Assembly (NCBI GenBank): GCA_017893485.1
Contig: CM030359.1
Span: 35,509,994-35,573,993 of the forward strand
From: Hemerocallis citrina
Lineage: Eukaryota > Streptophyta > Magnoliopsida > Asparagales > Asphodelaceae
Direction: 5' to 3'
DNA length: 64,000 nucleotides
Under the pieces are notes generated by a model. The model searched no databases. It was not told where the DNA came from and was given only the letters and a program-made list of their open reading frames with translations. Positions 33,463 through 45,800 of the stretch are shown piece after piece. Within the stretch, counting starts at the first letter, position 1; each line of letters begins with the position of its first letter. Position numbers and translations under genes: made by a program.

Positions 33463-36400
33463 GAGGAGAGGTCAGGCTTTCAACTTGACTGCTGTGGATA
33501 CTGAGACAGCTGAAGGAGTTGTGGTAGGTATATTTTGCTTTTGTTGTTTTGTTGCTTTCCCTTTTTGTTCCTTTCTTTGTTTTCTTTTGGTCTTGCTTTA
33601 TTTCTTTCTGTTATCTTCCTGCATCGTTGCTTTTCCCTCACCCTTGATTGTCTGCTTTTTCTTTTCTCCCTGTCTTTGCTTCCTTAGGTGTCATCCTTAT
33701 TTGCTCTTTTCCCGCCCATGTTTTTTTTTATTCTGGGGCAACCCATTCTTTTGTCTTTTCGCGATTTGTCGCTCGCCATCAGTTGGTTTGCAGCAACATG
33801 TCTGAGGCTTGGAACATTTTGACAGGTGGTGGTATTGTCATTTATTCCTGTGAGTGCAGGAAATGACCCGTTGTTATTGGGGACGCAGATTTCAAAGCCA
33901 ACCTGATTATAATTGGGAATTCAGGATTCGACGTCATTCTGGGTATGGATTGGTTGGGTGAAGCCCATGCCATCATTGATTTTCATGCCAAGAAAGTTGT
34001 TTTCAGAATTTTGGATCGAGCAGAATTTGAGTTCCATGCCTGGGAGTCTTTCCTTGGCCGAGCAAAGACTACAGTGGTACATGTGGATTGTGCGATGGAA
34101 TTGCACTCAGGCTGTGAGGTTGTGCCTCTTGTAGTTCGGGATTTCTTGGATATTTTTCCAGATGAGTTGCGTGGCTTACCCCCTGATAGGGATGTGGAGT
34201 TCGGTATTGATGTTCAGCCTGGTACTGCGCTGATATCGAAGAGTCCCTACAGGATGGCACCGGTTGAGCTCGCAGAGCTTAAGGTGTAGATTCAGGAGTT
34301 GTTTGATTTGGATTTCATCAGACCAAGTGTTTTGCCTTGGGGTGCTCCTGTCCTTTTTTCAACAAGAAGGATGGTAGTCATCGTTTGTGCATTGATTATC
34401 GAGAACTGAACAGTGTTACTGTGAAGAACTGGTATCCCTTGCCCAGGATCGATGATTTGTTTAACCAGTTGTGTGGGGCTGCTATTTTCTCGAAGTTGGA
34501 TCTTCATTCTGGAATTCACCAAGTCAAGGTGAACGCTGCGAATATACAAAAGACTGCATTCAGGACTAGATACGGGAACTGTGAGTATCTTGTGATGCCG
34601 TTCGGGGTCACTAATGCGCCAGCTGTATTCATGAGTCTTATGAATCAGGTTTTCTCTCAGTTCTTGGATAGATTTGTGGTGGTCTTCATTGATGACATTC
34701 TAGTATATTCTTGGGATCGTGAAGATCATGCTGAGCATCTTAGAGTGGTTCTGCAGACTTTGAGAGAGAATCAGCTCTATAGGAAACTCAGCAAGTGCGA
34801 GTTTTGGCTCGACAGGGTTTCTTTCTTGGGGCACATCATTTCTGGCTATGGTGTTTCTGTATATCTTTCTAAGATTTTTGCTGTGAAGGATTGGCCTATT
34901 CCTAAGTCGGTTTCCGAAGTGCAGAGTTTTCTTGGTCTCGCTGGCTATTATCGAAAATTCCTCCAAGATTTTTCGAAGATTACAGGGCCGTTAACTAAAC
35001 TGACAATAAAGGATCAGAAACTTTGTTGGTCTGGTGAGTGCAATGAGGCTTTTGTTGAGTTGAAGAATAGATTGACGTCAGCGCCTGTGTTGACTATTCC
35101 AGATGGTTCAGGCAGATTTGTAATTCACTGTGATGCTTCTGGTAAGGGTCTTGGAGTAGTTCTTATGCAGAAGGGCCGTGTCGTTGCGTATGCATCGAGA
35201 CAGTTTAGGCTGCATGAAAAGAATTATCCTACTCATGACTTGGAGTTAGTGGCAGTGATCTTTGCTTTGAAGCTGTGGAGACATTATTTACTTGGTTTAC
35301 GGACCACAAAAGTCTCAAGTACGTTTTCACCCAGAAGGAATTAAACATGTGGCAAAGGCGATGGTTGGAGCTTATGGCCGATTATGACATCAGTTTGTAA
35401 TACCATCCTGGTAAAGTAAACTTGGTGCCAAATGCTTTGAGCAGGAGACCGGCAGTTATGGTTCTTACTCAGCAGAGTGATCTCATTGAGCAGATGCGGA
35501 GGTTGGATATGGAGGTTTTTTTGCCGAGTTCTGGTCGGAGTTGTCTTGCGCTCCAGCTTCATTCTTCTCTTGTTGATCAGATCAAAGAGGCTCAGGCTGG
35601 TGATGCGCAGTTGCAGGATTTTCGAGCTGAGGTTGAGTCTGGGTCCAGAACGGACATGGTTATTCATGCCGATGGTTCGCTTCATTTTGGTTCCCGGTCG
35701 TGTGTCCCTAAGGGTGAAGTTCGTCAGAGGTTGCTTGAGGAAGCTCATCAGTCTTCGTATTCTATCCATCCTGGCGGTACTAAGATGTATCGAGATTTGA
35801 AGCTTCATTTCTGGTGGCATGGTATGAAAAGGGCTGTAGCTCGGATTGTTGCTCAGTGTTTGATCTGTCAGTAGATTAACGCAGAGCATCAGAGAACCAC
35901 TAGACTTCTTCAAACGCTTCCTATTCCGGAGTGGAAGTGAGAACATATCACCATGGATTTTGTGACCGCTTTGTCGAGGAGTCCTAAGGGTCACAATGCT
36001 GTTTGAGTGATTGTCGACCATTTGACGAAGAGTGCTCACTTCATTCCCTTTCGTGTCGTTTAGTCTACTGAGAGCCTTGCTGAGCGGTACATGCAAGACA
36101 TTGTTAGGCTTCATGGGATTCCAGTCAGTATTGTATTCGACAGGGATACAAGATTCAGATCTCAGTTTTGGGAAAGTCTTTAGGCTAGTTTGGGGAGTAC
36201 GTTGAAGTACAGTACAGCTTTTCATCCCCAAACTGATGGACAGTCAAAGCGGACTATTCAGATCCTTAAGAACATGTTGTGGTCCTGTATGTTGCAGTTC
36301 GGTGGATCTTGGGAGGACCATTTGCATCTCGTAGAGTTCTCATACAATAATAGCTTTCAGGCCAGTCTTAAAGCTGCATCGTTCGAGGCACTTTACGGGT

Positions 36401-36960
36401 GTAAGTGCAGATCACCAGTGTGCTGGGATGACATTGGTGAGAGGAAGTTGTTGGGTTCGGAGTTGATCACCAGGACAATTGATGCATCTTTAGGTAGCTC
36501 AGGATAGGCAGAGGCGGTGGGCTGATGTCCATCGGAGGGCTTTGGAGTTTGTTGTTGGTGACCATGTTTTCCTTAAGGTATCACCGTGACGCGGTGTCAT
36601 TCGGTACGGTGGTGCGGGCAAGCTTAGCCCTAGGTTTATTGGACCGTTTGAGCGAGTGGGCAGGCCTATCGTCTCTCTTTGCCGTCAGCATTATCAGGAG
36701 TGCACGATGTTTTCCATGTCTCACAACTCAGGAGATATATCCACGATGAGAGTCACGTGATCGACTACTCTGAGTTGACCGTGCGGTCAGATTTGTCTTG
36801 TGAGATTCTGCCAGTTGCTATTGTGGATCGGCGGGAGAAAGTGCTTAAGAACAAGGTCATCAAGCTGGTTCATGTTGCTTGGAATCCTCACTCGCTTAGT
36901 GAGTCAACTTGGGAGCTGGAGGAGGAGATTCAGCAGAAGTTTCCTCATTTGTTTGAGTAG
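33463..36960 (+). pseudogene. gypsy-1 protease-RT-RNase H-integrase, broken
   Basis: 33520-33700 is T-rich and obscures the gag-protease join. Protease FYSGATHSFVFSRF near 33735 lacks the catalytic Asp (DSGATHSF reads YSGATHSF). RT (34330-34900): [31 protein letters not shown], catalytic [12 protein letters not shown]. RNase [31 protein letters not shown], then a frameshift near 35310 and a TAA at 35398-35400. Integrase: EAHQSSYSIHPGGTKMYRDL, MDFVTALSRS, STAFHPQTDGQSKRTIQ, with TGA at 35938-35940 and 36004-36006 in place of Trp and further stops at 35872, 36061 and 36181. A chromodomain-like tail (36679-36960) ends PHLFE. Confidence 0.9.
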
Positions 36961-37077
36961 TGGTTGTTCTGTTTTGTTTTGCTTTGTTTCCTTTCTTTTC
37001 TTTTTCTCTCGGTGTTACCCTATGTATCTTCTTTTTGAATTTCGAAGACGAAATTCTTTTTGTTAGGTGGGTAGCAT

Positions 37078-39468
37078 TGTAACCCCTGTTTTTCGTTTTT
37101 CGTATTTTTGGTGTATTTTTCTTCTTTCTTGAGTATTTATACTCTTCTTGTATTTTGGACCGTATATTGGAGTTGTTTTCAATATATATTCATTTTTGCT
37201 CATTTTTGATCTTCTTGTGATTGATTTTTCTGTCCCTTGATTTGTTCTTTATCGTTATTATTGTTTTTGCTCTTTATTTGGTCCTTGTTCTCTTTATTAT
37301 GTTCTAGGGTGCTCGTGGTGTTTTGGTTACTAACCCTATTGCCTTTTGATCCCGAATTATCTACCAAACAAATTAGCTTATAAATCCTATTCAAATCCTA
37401 ATTAAACCCAGCCTCCTACTACTCCTCCTAAATTATCCACAACCCAAATACCCACAACCCTAAACTCCATTATATATAGACTCTCCCTCTCTCACCCTAA
37501 AACCCTAACCCTAACTCTACCTACACTCTACCCCCGACCTCCTTCTCTGTTTTGCACCGCCACCTACTGACCAACACCCCAGGCCCCCTCTCCCGACCTG
37601 CCTTTTTCCGTTGCTAGCACACCCCAACCCGAGACCCCCCTAGCCGCACCCCATCATCTCCCGAGCACCACCTCCACCATCTCTCTCTCCCGTCCTCCTC
37701 CCCGTCCGCTGGCATCGACAGCAGCGACAGGAGCAGCAGCAGTGCCAGCATCGGCCAGCGCCAGCATCGGCCAGCGCCGCCGCCCGTGCTACTTCTGATC
37801 TCTCTCTATCTCTCTTATCTGGGTTTGCGTGTGCACGGAGTTTGTACATGCGGATTGCTTGGTTCGTGGTTTTGTTTTTGGGTTTTGTTTGTTGCCGGGA
37901 TCCGTTATCGTTATTCTTGGTGTTCGTTTCGTCTTCGGTTAAGGCAAGTAACTTGTACTCAATTTCTTTGTATGATACAAGTCATAAATTCCACTTGTAG
38001 TGCAGTTGGGTTCTAGAGACAACTCGTGTGTGATGTATGTTTGATGAGTATTGTCTCTATAGTGCTATTGACCATAGTTGCCTCACGACACAAATTTGAC
38101 ATGAAACAACTTAGGTTTTGACCGTTCTTGATGTGATTATATTTGTGAGATAATTATGAGAATTTGGGTGTTTGTTTGGATCCATGTGATATACTTGTTG
38201 TGGATATGCTACATACCCTATTTCATTATGTTTGGACACTTAATAGACTCTATAACATGTTTGGTTGTGTTTGGAACGAGTTTCTTATGTTGTATGTTGA
38301 TATGTTGTTAAGAGGAAAATCTGTATTTTATTAGTGATCAGTTTTGATTGGTATTTTAGGCCATATTGAGGTCAGTATCTTAACTTCAACATTAAACATG
38401 GTTTTTAGAGAAATCTGTCTTCCTTCCAAATTTTCTGAAAGTGATCGATTTCATTTTCGTATGTATGAGATATGATTGTTTTACTACAGAGGTGTATTAT
38501 ATTTCCATATTTTCGTTTCTTGATGATTTCGATGACTAAACTATTTTGATACTAGTGCTAAGCATATTATTTTGATCTAAAATTTTACACAATATTTCTA
38601 TACCTATTTAGGGATTACCCAGAATTTTGGTGGATTTTATTAATGAGTTTTATATACCGTTTCATGTTTGTTTATAAAAACTATACTTGCTGGATTTTGC
38701 TCGTTGTTCTGAAAAGATTTGTATTTTCACCCTAATTCTTTTTTCTGTATGAAAAATATTTATGAAATATGAAAGTTATCTTATTTTGTCTATTTTCTAT
38801 CATTTTTCTACAGAGGTCTATTTTGCACATACACATCATTTGACACTATTATTTGACACTATCCGTATATCTGTCTGCATGCTATTTGACTTTTGACACT
38901 TGACACATGTTAGTATACCATGCTAGTTGATTCTGTTATACCATGCTATATCTGTTTCTGCTATTACTTTAGTTGTTTAGTTTTTCATGTACTTGTATCC
39001 TGCATTACAAGCGGCTCGTAACTTGCATTGACGAGTACTTGTTTTCTTTTTTCCTTCTCCTGCAATTTATTGATTGCAGATGAGGATGGTCGTTTGCCCG
39101 ATGGTATTGGAGAAATGAAATATTAGTGCTGGACTTCTTTTTGCTATTATTATTATCTGCTGCTTTGAACGATGTATTTGAGTACTTGGATTTTATTTGT
39201 ATTTGGGCAATGTGACGTAGGATATTAACTTGTTCGGGTCTGTTTATCTGAGACTATTATAATAATGGATTTCAATTAAATTCTGTTGGCATTTTGTTTT
39301 GTTTTGAGATATATAAGTCTGTGTGAGGATGATTCTTTTGGCTTCCGACTCTGATTATTCTGAGATTTGTTGTAAAGATTCTGAACAACTTATGGATGAT
39401 GCAAATCATTCGCTGGGTTGAGTCGCGCATCCGTATTCCGTATTCTTTTTGGGAAGCGGGGCGTGACA
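37078..39468 (+). repeat. gypsy-1 3' LTR, 2.4 kb, internally deleted
   Basis: Follows the 5' LTR closely to about 38790 and again from about 38845 (catttgacactattatttgac). The intervening 1 kb of the 5' LTR (about 30490-31545) is missing, and some 40 unrelated bases stand at the join. Confidence 0.9.
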
Positions 39469-39473
39469 TATAC
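39469..39473. repeat. target-site duplication of gypsy-1, right
   Basis: tatac directly after the 3' LTR; removal of the insert plus one copy restores the copia integrase reading CSYTPQQNGVAERKNRHLL. Confidence 0.92.
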
Positions 39474-42168
39474 ACCTCAACAGAATGGAGTTGCAGAAAG
39501 AAAAAATAGACACTTGCTCTAGGTGGTCCATGCTTCTCTTATCCATGGAAATATGCCACTCATTTATTGGGGGGAAGCCCTTGCTTCTGCTGCATACCTA
39601 ATCAATCAAGTTCCCTCTAATATCCTAAACTTCCTGTCATGCCCCGCTTCCCAAAATATAGAATGCAAGCACGTTACGTTGGCCCAATGAATGACTTGCG
39701 TCATTCATAAGATGTTATCGATTCAACTTAACAATATAACGAGGAGCAATACAACCACGCATGCAATGAAAGGATAATCACATGAATAACAATACTTGGA
39801 ATTTGAGCATGAAATAACCAAATATAATAATAATCCAACACTGGAACGACAATAACAATATTCGTGTCAAAGCCCTACAATACAAAGAAATAATAGTGTT
39901 CAATTATTTAAGTCTTCATAACAAAACAACAATCAATTAAGCGGGATGCAATCCATTCTTCACCATTGTAGTTCTCCTAATCCACCTGGCAATTCTCCTT
40001 GATTACCTGTAATAAGTTAACTCCTCGAGCTGTCCGATGTGTTTTTATGTGATATGCACAGGATAAGAAAGGGTATCGGTGCTATCACCCACCAACTCAA
40101 AGGATGTTTGTGACTATGGATGTTGTGTTCCATGAAGAAGAGCTGTATTTTTCCTCTGAGGTTGAACTTCAGGGGGAGTACCGACGTGAAGTTCAAATTC
40201 TTGCCTATGATGAAGTGCTTACCATTCAGAGAACAATCGGATATAAGGGGTGAAAATCTGGATATAAGTAAAGACGATCACTCGAATGAAGTTTGGTTGA
40301 GGAAGGAGATTTCCACGAAGAACTGCAATCAGTGTCGAACCTCCATGAAGATGAGCCATCTCTACCACCAGCACCGTCAGAACCATCTCCACCACCAGCA
40401 CCATCAGATCCATCTCTACGCCTAGTAGAATCCCAAAACCAATCGTCATCGCTATCCGAAGTTCCAAGAAGAGAACTCCAAAATCGTACTACTAAAGGTA
40501 TCCCAAAAATCACTTATGAGCCTGATCCCACTAGTAATGTCAAGTATCCCATGAGTCATTATGTGTCCACTCACCGATTGTCTGAATCAAATAAGTCATT
40601 TGTGAATAAATCATTTGTTGTATCTATTCCTAACAGTGTGCATGAAGCCTTAGCCTATCCAAGGTGGAAAGCAACTATGGATGAGGAGATGAAATCCTTG
40701 AAGAAGAATGAGACTTGGGAGATAGTCGAATTGCAAGCAGGAAAGAAGCCGGTAGGATGTAGATAGATTTATACAGTGAAGTATAAGTCTCATGGTTCAA
40801 TTGAGCGATACAAAGCAAGGCTGGTTGCCAAAGGGTACACTCAAACTTATGGAATTGATTATGATGAAACATTTGCACCGGTAGCAAAGTTCAACACCGT
40901 TCGAGTTTTACTGTCACTTGCTGCAAATCTTGACTGGCCGTTGGAGCAATTTGATATGAAGAATGCATTTTTGCATGGAGAATTGATAAAAAAAGGTTTA
41001 TATGGATCTTCCACTAGGGTCGAACAGATCAGTCCAACACAACAATAAAGTATGTCATTTGAAGAAAGCATTGTATGGGCTTAAGCAGTCGCCAAGAGCT
41101 TGGTTTGGGAGATTTACAAAATCAATGAGGACATTCAGATACTATCAGAGTAATTTAGATCATACTCTGTTCCTAAAAAGGAAAGAAGGTAAAATTACTT
41201 CTCTCATTATTTATGTGGATGAAATGATAGTAACTGGAGATGACCCTGAAGAGAGGAAGGCATTAAAGAACTACTTGTCACAAGAGTTCAAAATGAAAGA
41301 TCGTGGCCCTTTGAGATACTTCCTTGGTATTGAAGTTTCTTGCTCAAGAAAGGGGATATTTTTGTCTCAAAGAAAGTATGCTTTTGAGTTATTGAAGGAA
41401 ACTGGAATGTCTGTTTGTCAGCCGATTAATACACTGTTAGAAGAAGAACTGAAACTTTGCAATGAATCTAATCATGTGCCTTGTGATAAGGAAAGATATC
41501 AGAGATTAGTTGGACGACTGATGTACCTTGCACATACACGACCAGATTTGTTATATGCTTTAAGTGTGGTAAGGCAGTTTATGCATGCACATTGGGAACA
41601 ACATATGGATACGGTGATGAGAATTATGAGATATATTAAGTCTGCTCCAGGAAAAGGGGTCTTATTTGCAAAATATGGTCACTTGAAGGTTGAGGCATAT
41701 ATTGATGCTGATTGGGCAGGATCTATAATTGATAGGCACTCAACTTCAGGATACTTCACCTTCGTTGGAGGAAATTTAGCTACATAGAGGAGCAAGAAGC
41801 AAAATGTTGTTATGCGCTCCAGTGCAGAGACCGAGTATCGCGGAGTAGCTTTAAGTATAACGGAAGCTTTATAGCTGAAATTCTTGTTGCAGGTTTTAGG
41901 CTATGGTCCAAATGAACCTATGAAAATGTATTGTGATAGTCAAGCGGCGAGTGATATTGCTGCTAATCCAATTCAGCATGATAGGACGAAACATGTAGAG
42001 GTGGACAAATTCTTCATCAAAGAAAAATTAGATGAGAAAGTCATTGAGATGTCTAAAGTGAAGTCAGAAGATCAACTCGCAAATATCCTAACCAAGGCAG
42101 TTTCGAATCGGCTCTTCTTAAAATTTGTTAACGAGTTTGGCATGTTCAATATCTATGCACCAACTTGA
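39474..42168 (+). pseudogene. copia-2 integrase end, RT and RNase H (3' part)
   Basis: TPQQNGVAERKNRHLL at 39474 continues the integrase from 28789. After an insertion the frame resumes with RAVRCVFM near 40026 and [80 protein letters not shown]. The catalytic box is YVDEMIV, where YVDDMIV is normal. RNase H: AYIDADWAGSIIDRHSTSGY, SSAETEYRG, KHVEVDKFFIKEKL. Stops at 40764-40766, 41785-41787 and 41872-41874 all replace expected Trp codons. A frameshift lies near 41000. Clearly inactive. Confidence 0.9.
39635..40010 (-). mobile_element. inverted gypsy-type LTR fragment inside copia-2
   Basis: Begins tgtcatgccccgcttcccaa, the reverse complement of a gypsy-1-like LTR end (gggaagcggggcatgaca). 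The sequence is AT-rich, without genes, to about 40010, where copia integrase coding resumes (KLTPRAVRCVF). About 35 integrase codons expected between NILNF and KLTPRAV are missing. The right border is approximate. Confidence 0.65.
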
Positions 42169-42175
42169 GGGGAAG

Positions 42176-42363
42176 TGTTAGAATATAATAATTGTATATT
42201 CTATTTCCTAATCTATAGGCAACATATTCCCCAAATCTCTCATCTCCCCAATCTTCTCTCAATCTCCTTTCTTCTTCTCCAAAATGTAATTCTTAGACAT
42301 AGATGTATAAAGTAGAGAAACAATATGAATAAGAAAAATATTATTTTTTTCCCAAATCAATCT
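42176..42363 (+). repeat. copia-2 3' LTR, truncated
   Basis: TGTTAGAATATAATAATTG... matches the 5' LTR until cccaaatcaatct, then C12 (42364-42375). The final tgatctcaattttcaaca of the 5' LTR is absent. Confidence 0.88.
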
Positions 42364-42375
42364 CCCCCCCCCCCC

Positions 42376-42892
42376 AGCGCTTGGGAAGTCATTTTTGAGT
42401 GGCCCCATTTTCATACATTCCTGTGACCGACTATTGTAACTTCATGCAGGATCCTATATATGATAATACAGTTCTTCGCTTGTTGGCCAAATTAGCATTC
42501 TACAAAATAATTTCATATGATGAAATTTAGGACTTCTATAAATTGTCCATACCAATGAATGGACCAACTTGTCAATTTAGAAAAGTGCTTACAGAGACTC
42601 GCACAAGTTCGTACGATCGAAATGATCCAAAGTGATTAATGAGAGATGGCACTTATCAGCCCAAAAAAAGGAATAAAACAAGTCTCTTAATTCTTAATAT
42701 TTTCACACATTTCATTTGTTAATACAAAAGCAACACATTTCACTCATTAAACCACACATTCCAATCCAGTCTCCATTCGTTCGATTACATAAACTGATAG
42801 GATTTCGAATAAGCCCAGCCGCAACGAAGTTGAGTATATACCGAATCATATTGAAACCACAAAAGGTAGCTCCTTTTCTGTTTGGTTTTAGT
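42376..42892. other. alpha-SNAP 3' flank
   Basis: About 500 bases between the copia-2 end and the alpha-SNAP stop. They should hold the 3' UTR of the minus-strand gene. I see no other gene. Confidence 0.5.
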
Positions 42893-45800
42893 TTAAGTCA
42901 GATCGTCTTCTTCATCTTCTTTAGCTTTGAGTGCTTTCTTTGCTCTGAGCATAAGTGTTGTCTTCCAAGGATCCTGTTGAAAAAATAGGAAGGCAATGTA
43001 AAAGGTTGAATTAGAAAGTATACCTCCTTCGAATAATTTACAAAAATCACCTCATAATCTCATTGACAAAATGTCAGGAAAAAAATTCATAATTACAGTA
43101 GAATAATTGAACTGTGTTCTATCGGTTTTCTTTGGAAAAAAGGCTTCTTACTAACTGCAAATTCTAACCCAGAGATGCTGCGGTTTTCAGTTCCTAAACA
43201 AAAGTTTTCCCTTCTACTTTTCCTACTGATATGTCAGTTTTTAAACTAAGGATTTAGAAATAAGGATAGTTCTTCAAGAATATGGAAATTAATTCTACAG
43301 AATAAGCTACAAGAGAAGTCATAATATACAAATCATTCCACATAAGTTTCTAATTGATCAAGTGCAGGCATTTCAAAGTAGAATTGAACATGTTGGTTCC
43401 AAAATCCTACATGCAATCCTTTGGATGTAACAGCAGAATGCAAGTCCTCCAAAATTTTATCTTCCGAATTATAACACATGAAATTTGTAGTGCACATATA
43501 AGTATAGAAGAGAAGCAGTAAAAAAAATTGAAAAACCCTAAAATAGATGGTCTCAAGAAGTTAATTCTGAACAATATGAGAAAAACGTCACAATATGCAT
43601 TTAAACTGCATAGAGATGACTGCAATCATTATCACCAAGCTATGAAAAACAACTCTCAGTCAAGAAGATTCAACAGAGGAATCCGCTTATATTTAAAGCT
43701 GGTAGTAGAATTCAATAACAATGGTAGATACAGGAACTACCTGACCCAATTACAGAAGACTATCTACTGATGATGCAGAGCAGAAAGCAAGCAAGGTGGG
43801 AGGGTAAGGCTTAATCATTTTAAGGCTTCAGTGCAGTTTTCATGGATAAAAACACAAATATATTTCTTAAAGAGAATAAAGGGGCCTAACCCCAAAACTC
43901 ATATCTCGATCATTTGAAATAAAATTTCACACAGCTAGATGTGATATACACAAAGTAAGTTTGTGCGAAGTTTCAAATGAATTCGATGAGATATAACCAT
44001 TATCATGTGACAAAAAAAAATTTACGTTTTATAAACGGTATAGAATTACTCTATTTTTAGGTCGCATTATGACTGGTTAAAACTGATCGAATTCATTTCA
44101 AATTTCTCCACAAGTATTTTTGTGATCTTGATCACATCTAATGGTTTAAATTTTCATTTTGGATGGTGGAATATGAGTTTTGAGATGTCTCCCTAGCTCA
44201 GTTAGCTAGGGTGACATCCTAGCCCCTATATTCTCTTTTGAAAAATAAAAACACATAATAAACAGAGCAAAAAATTACATAAATAGGAAGAATTTATTGA
44301 ACTAATTACTCATATGAAATCCATAAATTTGCCACTGAATATCTAAAAAACAACCTTAGAAAACACTAAAAATTTATAAAGCAACAAAGAAGGAAGGTAT
44401 AAACTGTAAATCTTGAAGTGGAGCAAAAGCTAAAGTGAAATTTAGCGGGGTTCTTACAGAATGCCCAAAAAGCATAGTTGAATAATTTAATCTTGTGCAA
44501 TCAATTGCATACTGCAATGTTCTATAAATTGCGAAAGGGCCTATGAGAGGAAAAAAGTTTCCTACAGATAAGTAAAAACACATTATTTATAGGCAATGGT
44601 AAATTTGCAATATGTGAAGGGAATATCAGAAAACACACTGCAGGCAGGAGTGAAGGGAGAATCTTTAAGGCCGCCTAGATGGTTGCATGTATGTAACTCA
44701 AGGGAAACATTATTGCAGCTGAATGAACCGCTAAATGAATAAGAAACTTCCAGACGGTTCCTCGCATCTAAATGCTAGGCGACATACTTTATGTGAAATA
44801 AATGCCTAAAACTAGGTTTCACCTTGTTATACCATGGTGTTCAATTCAGAGCTATTTTTCAGTCACAAAATTCCAAGCATTGAATGTCAATTTTTGTACG
44901 TCTATCTCTCAATCCTACAAGATCATTTTTGAATCCGTTAAGATTAAGTATCCAGTGCCAAGCCTAGACAAAGTGATTCCTAGGATACCTACAGAGTGAT
45001 AATAATACAAACAAGGATTCATATCGCAAAAAGGTAAAACGTACCAGCCGTGTCATGCTATCAAATTCTTTGATACTATCAGTGAACTTTGCAACATCTT
45101 CCTCATCAATTGCTGCAGCTAAATCCTGCAGAATAAACAGTTGACATTGTTCAAAGGGTTTGCTCATATCTATGCATACATATGGAAACTTTATTAAAAG
45201 AAGTAAATAAACAACAAGTATAAGCTAATGGTGTGTTAGCTTCACATTCACAACCCTAACAATTTGGAGAATTGATAGTTCAACGTAAGCAGCAATTATA
45301 CAGCAAAAATGTTATAGACAACTTACTGCCAAAAGTTTGTATTCACGTGTGCCTGAAAAGGTTGGATCAAGTTCCTGCACAACCATGCACGACAAAAAAA
45401 TTAGAGTTCTTACTGAACAATCAGAAAAGAAGCATTCAATCATTACTATGTAAAAGCACAATGACACCTGATATCGCTCTAGAGCATTGGTGATTCCTAC
45501 AACATCTCCCTTACATAGTTGACAAATGCCAGCATTTAAGAGTATCCCCTTCACGCTATACTTCAGAAGATTATTATTCATGGAATGACGTGCTATTGTT
45601 TCAAATATCTCAATCGCCTTCGGATACCTGGAAAAGATTTCAATGTGTTATTGTAGATACTAGATGCATGCTCCTGCAGAGACTTGCATGTGCATGTATA
45701 AAGTTTAAACAGAACTAGGCCTATTTTGTAATCAAAGAAACAACCTATCCTCAGATTAAATTAAAATATTAACACTGAGGAATAATAATTAAAAATTACA

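Larger units (their letters stand above)
28790..39468 (+). mobile_element. Ty3/gypsy chromovirus-like element (gypsy-1), nested in copia-2
   Basis: LTRs 28790-32175 (3,386 bp) and 37078-39468 (2,391 bp) both start TGTAACCCCTG and end GGGGCGTGACA. TSD tatac on both sides. Long LTRs, TGTAAC start, late zinc knuckle and the C-terminal VDRREKVLKNKVIKLV tail match the Tekay/Del group. gag and pol hold several stops, so it is not autonomous now. Confidence 0.93.
26691..42363 (+). mobile_element. Ty1/copia retrotransposon (copia-2), split by a nested gypsy
   Basis: 5' LTR 26691-26894 (TGTTGAAATATAG...TCAACA), then tggtatcaaagcc, a tRNA-iMet primer site with no gap. 3' LTR from 42176 (TGTTAGAATATAATAATTG) after the purine tract gaggggaag. 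The polyprotein is interrupted at 28789/39469 by a gypsy element, and at about 39635-40010 by an inverted LTR fragment. The 3' LTR loses its last bases in a C12 run at 42364-42375, so the target duplication cannot be confirmed. Confidence 0.9.

Noticed and set aside
33440..33805. Phe/Leu/Cys-rich membrane-like frame
   Set aside because: T-rich sequence between gypsy-1 gag and protease; it reads through the protease in the wrong frame.
44188..44225. tRNA-like A-box tagctcagttagc
   Set aside because: No B-box follows; the word is part of the inverted-repeat MITE.
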